A DNA stretch of 64,000 bases, taken from NCBI RefSeq assembly GCF_014205765.1, contig NZ_JACIIZ010000003.1, positions 310,001-374,000 on the forward strand, given 5' to 3'. Origin of the DNA: Nitrospirillum iridis (GTDB lineage: Bacteria > Pseudomonadota > Alphaproteobacteria > Azospirillales > Azospirillaceae). The notes under the pieces were generated by a model that ran no database searches, was not told where the DNA came from, and was given only the letters and a program-made list of their open reading frames with translations. Positions within the stretch are counted from its first letter, which is position 1, and the number at the start of each line of letters is the position of its first letter. This document shows, piece by piece, positions 1 through 6,784 of this stretch. Both the position numbers and the translations under genes were made by a program.

Positions 1-266
1 AGGTTCATGGCCTTCAGCTTGGGCCAATATTTGGACATGTAGGCGCGGCTGGAGGCGCTGGAGTTGCCAAGCTCCCCACCCAGGATCAGCAACGGCTTGC
101 CGTCCACGGCCAGGCGGGCGGCGGTGCCCTGATGGTCCAGGGTGGGCGGGGCGGCCAGCGCCGCCCAGGGTGGGGAAGCGCCGGCCGTCACCGCGACCAG
201 ACCGGCGGCCACACCGGACCGCCAGGAATTCTTATGCCGGCCCGGGGCCGATAGCAGGCGTGCCAT
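1..266 (-). CDS. GH35/DUF5597-type beta-galactosidase-like glycoside hydrolase (5' end only)
   Basis: Only the first 88 codons are in the window; the gene runs off the left edge. The reading frame starts at the ATG at 264-266, preceded on the minus strand by a purine-rich GGGAGAAG ribosome site. A signal peptide follows (hydrophobic segment about residues 17-40 ending in a Leu-Ala-Ala stretch). The mature part begins with RLAVDGKPLLILGGELGNSS, which is the opening of DUF5597/GH35 beta-galactosidase-like enzymes of Caulobacter/Xanthomonas type. It would act outside the cytoplasm on galactosyl side chains of plant hemicellulose. A LacI-type palindrome lies about 45 bases upstream and is shared with the GH3 gene at 4421, so it is probably part of the same xylan regulon. 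The family call rests on the N-terminal motif only, because the catalytic domain is outside the window. Confidence 0.75.
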   Translation of the reverse strand, partial: MARLLSAPGRHKNSWRSGVAAGLVAVTAGASPPWAALAAPPTLDHQGTAARLAVDGKPLLILGGELGNSSASSRAYMSKYWPKLKAMN

Positions 267-308
267 TCCGCTTCTCCCTCAAGCTGGCGCCTTTGGTGCG
301 CCTTTCAA

Positions 309-324
309 ATGGTAGCGTTACCAT
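309..324. promoter_or_regulatory. LacI-type operator, copy 1
   Basis: The 16-mer ATGGTAGCGTTACCAT has perfect 6-base outer arms (ATGGTA/TACCAT) around a 4-base centre. The same arms occur at 4338-4353 upstream of the GH3 gene. The shape (central CG, TGGTA arms) is that of LacI-family operators such as Caulobacter XylR sites. No LacI-family gene is in this window, so the regulator is encoded elsewhere. Confidence 0.65.
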
Positions 325-474
325 TCTTCGGTATGGGCAATATTGTCAAGATAAATGTTAAACAAAAATGATTTTTATCGCCTTAATATTTTAAAGAACG
401 CGCAAATACATCGCCGCTCCATGAATGAAGTGGCCGATTTATTGACGTTTTATCTATGGAGAATTCCCAGGGTA

Positions 475-1803
475 CTAAGATCGGTCACCTCCATCGGCGG
501 TGCCGGGAAGGGCTGGTCGCAACCGGGGACTCAGGGTGTGCAAGGCCAGCATCGCCAAGGGATAGGCGGTGGCGGCCGTCAGGAAGATGGCGGTGTAGCT
601 GCCGGTTGTTTGCAGGATCCAGCCGGTGAACTTGGACATCAGCATGCCACCGACCGCTCCCGCCGTGCCGCCGATGCCGACCACGGTGGCGACGCTTGAT
701 GGCGGGAACAGGTCCGAGGGCAGGGTCATCAGATTGGCGGAAAATCCCTGGTGGCCGGCGGTCGCCAGGCCGATGACCACCACCGCCAGCACCAGCCCGC
801 TGATCCACGGGGCGAAGAGCACCGGCACGACGCAGGCCGCCGCCGCCAGCATGGCCAGTTTGCGCGCCCGGTTGGTGTCCATGCCGCCGCGCATCAGGCG
901 GGAGGACAGCCAGCCGCCGGCGACGCTGCCGATGTCGGACATGAGATAGATGGCGACCAGCGGGGGGCCGAAGCCGGCCAGGTCCAGGCCGAACCGGCGA
1001 CCCAGGAAATCCGGCAGCCAGAACAGGAATACCCACCAGATGGGATCGGTCAGGAACTTGGCCAGCACATAGGCCCAAGTCTGCCGCTGGCGCAGCACCC
1101 AGCGCAGGCCGGGGCCGGATGTGGGTGTGCAGCAGGTAGCCGGGGCATCGCCGCGGATGTGGGTCAGTTCGGCGGCGGTCAGTCGGCTGTCTTCCTCCGG
1201 CCGACGATAGAAGGTCAGCCAGGCCGCCAGCCAGACGAAACTGATGACACCGGTTACCATGAACGCCATGCGCCAGTCGGCGACCGCGACGATGAAGGGC
1301 ACGATCAGCGGCGTGATGACGGCGCCGACGTTGGAGCCGGCATTGAAGATGCCCACGGCCAGCGCGCGCTCGCGCCGGGGGAACCATTCGGCCACGCTTT
1401 TCAGGCCGGCGGGGAAGTTGCCCGCCTCACCGGCGCCCAGGGCCACACGGGCCAGGATGAACTGCACCAGGCCGCCCGCCAGGCCGTGCGCCATATGCGC
1501 CAGGTTCCATACCAGGAAGGTCAGGGCATAGCCCCAGCGGGCGCCCATCCGGTCGATCACCCGGCCGAACACCAGATAGGCGACGGCGTAGGCCGCCTGG
1601 AAACAGAAGATGATGTCGGCGTAGTCAGTCTCCGACCAGCGGAATTCCTGCGACAGCAGGGGCTTCAGCAGGCCCAGCATCTGCCGGTCGACATAGTTGA
1701 TGACGGTGGCGGCGAACAGCAGGGCAACGACGATCCAACGTCGCCGGCCCAGTCTGGCCGGCGGCGGGGTCGGTGCGATGGTGGCTTCCGCTGGCCACGC
1801 CAT
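475..1803 (-). CDS. MFS hexuronate transporter, ExuT/ACS family
   Basis: 442 residues, the normal size for the anion:cation symporter family, with about twelve hydrophobic segments starting near residue 25. The N-terminal INYVDRQMLGLLKPLL segment and the GAGEAGNFPAGLKSVAEWFP signature are typical of ExuT-type galacturonate/glucuronate permeases. It sits directly downstream of manD on the same strand, so the likely substrate is glucuronate (or an aldobiouronic acid) released from xylan by the GH115 enzyme nearby. It ends about 200 bases from the divergent GH35 start. Substrate is inferred from context; the family assignment is firm. Confidence 0.85.
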   Translation of the reverse strand: MAWPAEATIAPTPPPARLGRRRWIVVALLFAATVINYVDRQMLGLLKPLLSQEFRWSETDYADIIFCFQAAYAVAYLVFGRVIDRMGARWGYALTFLVWNLAHMAHGLAGGLVQFILARVALGAGEAGNFPAGLKSVAEWFPRRERALAVGIFNAGSNVGAVITPLIVPFIVAVADWRMAFMVTGVISFVWLAAWLTFYRRPEEDSRLTAAELTHIRGDAPATCCTPTSGPGLRWVLRQRQTWAYVLAKFLTDPIWWVFLFWLPDFLGRRFGLDLAGFGPPLVAIYLMSDIGSVAGGWLSSRLMRGGMDTNRARKLAMLAAAACVVPVLFAPWISGLVLAVVVIGLATAGHQGFSANLMTLPSDLFPPSSVATVVGIGGTAGAVGGMLMSKFTGWILQTTGSYTAIFLTAATAYPLAMLALHTLSPRLRPALPGTADGGDRS

Positions 1804-1901
1804 GAACGTCTCACTCCCGTTTGTCGCCCCCCCGTGCCAGCAAAGGCCAAGTGGCGTTGTTTTCTCGGGCGCTTAAGGCTGCGCCCTGGCCGAATGCGGG
1901 A

Positions 1902-3107
1902 TCACCAGCTCCACAGGGTGCCGTCGGTCAGACGGGCCACCGGCAGGTAGGCGGGCTGGTAGGGGTACTTGGCCGCCTCCGCCTCATCGATGTCGACGCC
2001 ATGGCCTGGCGCCTCGCCCGGATGCATGTAACCCTGGTCGAAGGTGTAGGCGTGGGGGAAGACGCTGTCGGTCACGTCCTCATGCACCATGCGCTCCTGG
2101 ATGCCGAAGTTGGGCACCCACAGGTCGAAGTGCAGGGCCGCCCCCATGCAGATGGGCGACAGGTCGGTGGCACCATGGCTGCCGGTGCGGATCTGGTACA
2201 GTTCCGCCAGGTTGGCGATGCGGCGCAAATGGCTGATGCCGCCGGCATGCACCACCGTGGTGCGGATGTAGTCGATCAACTGATTCTGGATCAGGTCCTT
2301 GGCATCCCAGATGGTGTTGAAGACTTCGCCCACCGCCAGCGGCGTGGTGGTGTGTTGGCGGATCAGGCGGAAGGCGTCCTGGTTTTCCGCCGGCGTCGGG
2401 TCTTCCATCCAGAACAGGCGGTAGGGTTCCAGGCTCTTGCCCAGCCGCGCCGCCTCGATGGGGGTCAGGCGGTGGTGGACGTCGTGCAGCAAGTGCAGGT
2501 CCCAGCCGAAGCGCTCGCGGGCGGCGGCGAACAGGGTGGGGGCGAAGTCCAGATAGGCCTCGGTCGACCACGCCGATTCCGCCGGCAGGCCGCGGGTGGC
2601 CGGCTCGTAATTGATGCCCTTGGCCACGCCGTAGACGCCCTTCAGGCCCGGCACGCCGGCCTGGATGCGGATGGCCTTGTAGCCCTGGTCAACATAATGC
2701 TGCACCTGATCCAGGGCGTCGTCCACCGTCTGGCCGTTGGCGTGGGCGTAGACCATGACGCCATTGCGGCTTTTGCCGCCCAGCAGCTGATAGAGCGGCA
2801 GGCCGGCCACCTTGGCCTTGATATCCCATAAGGCCGTGTCCACCGCGGCGATGGCCGACATGGTGACGGGGCCCCGGCGCCAGTAGGCGCCCTTGTACAG
2901 GTACTGCCAGATGTCCTCGATGTCGTGCGGGTCACGGCCGATCAGGCAGGGGATGACGTGGTCGGTGAGGTATGAGGCGACCGCCAGCTCCCGCCCGTTC
3001 AGGGTGGCGTCACCAACGCCATAGACGCCTTCATCCGTGCGGATTTTCAGGGTGACGAAATTCCGCGCCGGGCAGGTGACGATGACGTAGGCGTCCGTGA
3101 TCTTCAT
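1902..3107 (-). CDS. manD: D-mannonate dehydratase, enolase superfamily (ManD/RspA type)
   Basis: 401 residues, the standard length for ManD of the mandelate racemase/enolase superfamily. The N-terminal capping domain (residues 1-110) opens with [20 protein letters not shown] and contains the [15 protein letters not shown] loop. The barrel carries the expected acidic metal ligands: the HDVHHRLTP segment (Asp plus catalytic His), EDPTPAEN and GEVFN. The enzyme dehydrates D-mannonate to 2-keto-3-deoxygluconate in the glucuronate pathway. The hexuronate transporter gene follows 98 bases downstream. Some members of this subgroup have low activity, so RspA is an alternative label, but the xylan/glucuronate context favours a true catabolic ManD. 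Confidence 0.88.
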   Translation of the reverse strand: MKITDAYVIVTCPARNFVTLKIRTDEGVYGVGDATLNGRELAVASYLTDHVIPCLIGRDPHDIEDIWQYLYKGAYWRRGPVTMSAIAAVDTALWDIKAKVAGLPLYQLLGGKSRNGVMVYAHANGQTVDDALDQVQHYVDQGYKAIRIQAGVPGLKGVYGVAKGINYEPATRGLPAESAWSTEAYLDFAPTLFAAARERFGWDLHLLHDVHHRLTPIEAARLGKSLEPYRLFWMEDPTPAENQDAFRLIRQHTTTPLAVGEVFNTIWDAKDLIQNQLIDYIRTTVVHAGGISHLRRIANLAELYQIRTGSHGATDLSPICMGAALHFDLWVPNFGIQERMVHEDVTDSVFPHAYTFDQGYMHPGEAPGHGVDIDEAEAAKYPYQPAYLPVARLTDGTLWSW

Positions 3108-3563
3108 ACTTTCAACTCCGAAGGCGGGGTCCGGGCGGCAAGGCGCAGGCGGTGGGATGATTGGTGGTCGGAGCGCCCTGCGGGCGGCAGTCTCTCCCTG
3201 GGCGGAATGGTTCCCGCCGCTTGTCTGTTACCATTCATGTATACTACCATACCAGTTCGGTCAACGGCCTCGTTGGAGGCCGCCCCACGGGTCCGTCCGA
3301 AGCGACAGACCATCCCCCTCATTTGCTGTAGATCAGCAGTGCGGCCTTGTTTGTCGTCTAGTATGGTAGTATGTACGACGCCAAGATAGTCGCGTTTGGG
3401 AAATGCCGTTTCCTTAGGGCCACGTGCCTCTGGAAGATGTGCTTCGAATGCCGCAGGGTGGGCGGGGGCAGGGCGGCCAAGCCGGTGTGCAGGCCGATGC
3501 CGGTTCCATCCGGGTCCGGATGAAGTATCAATCCGGCGCCAATTTGACCGAGGGGTGCGTCTG
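3108..3563. promoter_or_regulatory. Divergent promoter region manD / GntR with paired operators
   Basis: This 456-base gap separates manD (leftward) from the GntR gene (rightward). It holds two inverted copies of a 12-mer: ATACTACCATAC at 3241-3252 and GTATGGTAGTAT at 3361-3372. The right copy is the reverse complement of the left, about 109 bases away. A further TGTTACCATT stretch is at 3227-3236. This fits two binding sites for the adjacent GntR regulator, one at each promoter, possibly bridged by a DNA loop. The rest (3373-3563) reads as an untranslated leader. Confidence 0.6.
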
Positions 3564-4283
3564 GTGCTGGCGGAAAATGACCGTGTCGTTCTGAACCGTA
3601 TCCAGGCGGACAGCGCGGAACCCGTGGCCCGCCGCGTGTTCCGGGAATTGCGCGGCGCCATCGTCGCCATGAAGTTCCGGCCCGGCCAGGCCATCTCCGA
3701 ACAGGATATCGCCGACCAGCTGGGGGTCAGCCGCCAGCCGGTGCGCGAGGCTTTCATCAAGCTGAGCGAGGCGGGGCTTCTGTCCATCAGGCCCCAGCGC
3801 GGTTCCTTCATCGTCAAGATTTCCGTGCGGCAGGTGTTCGACGCCCGTTTCGTGCGCGAGGCGGTGGAACTGGCCGTCGTCCGCCGCGCGGTGGCGGAGA
3901 TGAAGGGCCGGGACATCGACCTGCTGCGCGACAATCTGCGCGCCCAGTCCAACGCCGCCGAGGACCGCGACCACGGCCGCTTTCTGGAACTGGATGAACG
4001 CTTCCATCGCGACATCGCGCTGCATGTCGGCTGCGAATACGCCTGGCGGGTGGTGGAGGAGACCAAGGCCCAGATGGACCGCGTCCGCTATCTCAGCCTG
4101 CCGGACGCGACCCCGCTGACGCTGCTGATCGGGCAGCATCAGGCCATTGTCGATGCCATCGCCGGCCGCGACGCGGATAAGGCGGAGGCGGCGATGCGCC
4201 TGCATCTCCAGGAAATCCTGACCTCACTGCCTCAACTGGCCACCCGCTTCCCCGACCTGTTCGCGGACGATCTGGCCTTATGA
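3564..4283 (+). CDS. GntR-family regulator, FCD (FadR/UxuR-like) subfamily
   Basis: About 239 residues from the GTG at 3564, which has a GAGGGG ribosome site at 3550-3555. The frame is open from an ATG at 3396, but the extra 56 residues (rich in Gly, Arg and Cys) look non-coding, and the normal FCD-GntR length supports the later start. The winged helix-turn-helix spans roughly residues 15-80 (RVFRELRGAIVAMKFRPGQ, ISEQDIADQLGVSRQPVREA), followed by the all-helical FCD ligand domain with metal-type residues (DERFHRDI and HQAIVDAI). It is probably the local repressor of glucuronate catabolism, sensing a hexuronate or mannonate and binding the paired sites at 3241-3252 and 3361-3372. Function is inferred from neighbours. 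Confidence 0.82.
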   Translation: MLAENDRVVLNRIQADSAEPVARRVFRELRGAIVAMKFRPGQAISEQDIADQLGVSRQPVREAFIKLSEAGLLSIRPQRGSFIVKISVRQVFDARFVREAVELAVVRRAVAEMKGRDIDLLRDNLRAQSNAAEDRDHGRFLELDERFHRDIALHVGCEYAWRVVEETKAQMDRVRYLSLPDATPLTLLIGQHQAIVDAIAGRDADKAEAAMRLHLQEILTSLPQLATRFPDLFADDLAL

Positions 4284-4337
4284 ACCACTGAACGGTTTGA
4301 GCATGGCCGGCCTTGGCTGGTCGTCCAGTTTCTGTTT

Positions 4338-4353
4338 ATGGTAACGGTACCAT
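4338..4353. promoter_or_regulatory. LacI-type operator, copy 2
   Basis: ATGGTAACGGTACCAT shares both six-base arms and the central CG with the site at 309-324. It lies 68-83 bases upstream of the GH3 start at 4421, a position suited to repression of the GH3-GH115-deacetylase-esterase operon. Confidence 0.65.
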
Positions 4354-4420
4354 AGTGGCCCTGACGGGCAGGGCGCCCGCGACGGGGCCCGGTAAAGAAT
4401 AACGATAGGGAGAAGCCAGC

Positions 4421-6784
4421 GTGCGTACACGCCATGATTCCATCCGCCGACTGGTCCTGGCCGGCGTCGCCGCGATTGCCGTCAACGCGGCCGCCTATGC
4501 CGCCGACAAGCCCGTCCTCTATAAGGATTCTGCCGCCCCGGTGTCCGTCCGCGTGGACGACCTGCTGGCCCGCATGACCCTGGATGAGAAGGTGGCCCAG
4601 CTGATCGCCGTCTGGGACCACAAGCCAGCCGTTTTCGATGCGGCCATGAATTTCGATCCCGCCAAGGCCGGCGCCGTCTATCCCAATGGCCTGGGCCAGT
4701 TCACCCGGCCCAATGACGAGAAGGGCTCCGGCTCCCTGCGCGCGCAGCATTGGCGCGACACGCGGGGCACGGTCGCCATGGTGAACGCCGTCCAGCACTG
4801 GGCGGTGGAGAAGACGCGGCTGGGCATCCCCGTGCTGTTCCATGAGGAGGGCCTGCACGGCTATCCCGCCATTGGCCCCACCAGCTTCCCCCAGGCCATC
4901 GCCCAGGCCAGTTCCTGGGATCCTGATCTGGTGCGCGAGGTTGACGGCGTCGTGGCGCGGGAAATCCGGGTGCGTGGTGTCAGCCTGGTGCTGTCCCCTG
5001 TCGTGGACGTGGCGCGCGATCCTCGCTGGGGGCGCATCGAGGAGACCTTCGGCGAGGACCCCTACCTGGTGGGGGAACTGGGCGTGGCCGCCGTCCGGGG
5101 CCTGCAGGGCGACAGCCTGCCGCTGGGCGAAGGTAAGGTCTTCGCCACGCTGAAGCACCTGACGGGCCACGGCCAGCCGGAAAGCGGCACCAATGTCGGC
5201 CCAGCCTCGGTGGGGGAGCGCACCCTGCGGGAGATGTTCTTCCCACCGTTCGAACAGGTGGTGAAGCGCACAAACATCCACGCCGTCATGGCCTCGTACA
5301 ATGAGATCGACGGCGTGCCCAGCCATGTGAACACGTGGCTGCTGCAGGACATTTTGCGCGGGGAATGGGGCTACAAGGGTTCCATCATCAGCGATTATTC
5401 CGCGATCGATCAGCTGGTCAGCATCCACCATGTGGTCCCCGACCTGCCCTCCGCCGCCATCCGTGCCATCACCGCCGGCGTCGATGCCGACCTGCCGGAC
5501 GGCGAATCCTACGCCAGCTTGGGCGATGCCGTGCGCGCCGGCCGGGTCAAGGAGGACCTGATCGACCGCGCCGTCCGCCGCATCCTGGAACTGAAGTTCC
5601 AGGCGGGATTGTTCGAGCACCCCTACGCCGATGCCGACAAGGCCGATGCCCTGACCGCCAATGACGAGGCCCGGGCCGTGGCGCTGAAGGCGGCGCGGAA
5701 ATCGGTGGTGCTGTTGAAGAACGACGGCGTGCTGCCGCTCGACGCCGCCAAGGTGAAGACGCTGGCCGTCATCGGCCCGAACGCCGCCAAGGCCCATCTG
5801 GGTGGTTATTCGGGGGAACCCAAGCGGACGGTCAGCATCCTGGATGGCATCAGGGCCAAGGTCGGATCCACGGTGAAGGTGGCCTATGCCGAGGGCGTGC
5901 GCATCACCAAGGATGATGACTGGTACGGCGACACGGTCGAATTGGCCGACCCGGCGGAGAATGCCCGGCTGATCCAGCAGGCGGTGGCGGTCGCCAAGGC
6001 CGCCGACCACATCGTCCTGGTCATCGGCGACAATGAGCAGACCAGCCGCGAGGGCTGGGCCAACAACCATTTGGGCGATCGCAGCGGCCTGGACCTGGTG
6101 GGGCAGCAGAATGACCTGGCCCGGGCCCTGTTCGCGCTGGGCAAGCCGGTGGTGGTGGTATTACAGAACGGCCGGCCGCTGTCGGTGGTGGAGGTCGCCG
6201 CCAAGTCCAACGCCCTGATCGAGGGCTGGTACCTGGGGCAGGAGGGCGGCACCGCCCTGGCCGACGTGCTGTTCGGCGACGTCAACCCGGGGGGCAAGCT
6301 GCCGGTGACCATTCCGCGTTCGGTCGGCCAATTGCCCGTGTTCTACAACAAGAAGCCCAGCGCCCGGCGCGGTTACCTGTTCGACACCACCGACCCGCTG
6401 TTCCCCTTCGGCTACGGTCTCAGCTACACCACCTTCGACGTTGCCGCCCCGCGTCTGTCCGCGACCACCATCCCGAAGGATGGCAAGGTCACGGTTGCCG
6501 TGGAGGTGAAGAACACCGGTTCCCGCGCCGGTGACGAGGTGGTTCAGCTGTACCTGCACCAGCAGGTGGCCTCCGTCACCCGGCCGGTGAAGGAGCTGAA
6601 GGGCTTCCAGCGTCTCACCCTGGCGCCGGGGGAGGCCCGCACCGTCACCTTCACCGTTGATGCCCAGGCGCTGGCGCTGTGGAACCAGGAGATGAAGCGG
6701 GTGGTGGAGCCCGGCGCGTTCGACATCATGGTGGGCGATAATTCGGTCGACCTGAAGACCGCCGTCCTGACGGTCAAGGAATGA
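4421..6784 (+). CDS. Secreted glycoside hydrolase family 3 (beta-glucosidase/beta-xylosidase)
   Basis: 787 residues from a GTG start preceded by AGGGAGAAG. A signal peptide covers about residues 1-27 (ending AAAYAAD). The mature protein opens with the GH3 segment SVRVDDLLARMTLDEKVAQL, then the N-terminal barrel with TLKHLTGHGQPESG and the nucleophile Asp at about residue 325 in IISDYSAI. The C-terminal alpha/beta sandwich and a fibronectin-III-like domain (about residues 680-787, EVKNTGSRAGDEVVQLYL) complete the usual BglX-type layout. It is likely a periplasmic xylosidase or glucosidase trimming xylo-oligosaccharides, given its position upstream of a GH115 glucuronidase. The stop overlaps the next start by four bases (ATGA), indicating translational coupling. 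Confidence 0.9.
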   Translation: MRTRHDSIRRLVLAGVAAIAVNAAAYAADKPVLYKDSAAPVSVRVDDLLARMTLDEKVAQLIAVWDHKPAVFDAAMNFDPAKAGAVYPNGLGQFTRPNDEKGSGSLRAQHWRDTRGTVAMVNAVQHWAVEKTRLGIPVLFHEEGLHGYPAIGPTSFPQAIAQASSWDPDLVREVDGVVAREIRVRGVSLVLSPVVDVARDPRWGRIEETFGEDPYLVGELGVAAVRGLQGDSLPLGEGKVFATLKHLTGHGQPESGTNVGPASVGERTLREMFFPPFEQVVKRTNIHAVMASYNEIDGVPSHVNTWLLQDILRGEWGYKGSIISDYSAIDQLVSIHHVVPDLPSAAIRAITAGVDADLPDGESYASLGDAVRAGRVKEDLIDRAVRRILELKFQAGLFEHPYADADKADALTANDEARAVALKAARKSVVLLKNDGVLPLDAAKVKTLAVIGPNAAKAHLGGYSGEPKRTVSILDGIRAKVGSTVKVAYAEGVRITKDDDWYGDTVELADPAENARLIQQAVAVAKAADHIVLVIGDNEQTSREGWANNHLGDRSGLDLVGQQNDLARALFALGKPVVVVLQNGRPLSVVEVAAKSNALIEGWYLGQEGGTALADVLFGDVNPGGKLPVTIPRSVGQLPVFYNKKPSARRGYLFDTTDPLFPFGYGLSYTTFDVAAPRLSATTIPKDGKVTVAVEVKNTGSRAGDEVVQLYLHQQVASVTRPVKELKGFQRLTLAPGEARTVTFTVDAQALALWNQEMKRVVEPGAFDIMVGDNSVDLKTAVLTVKE

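Noticed and set aside
4232-6070. A 612-codon minus-strand frame over the GH3 gene
   Set aside because: The GH3 gene has signal peptide, nucleophile and the right length; the antisense frame is a shadow.
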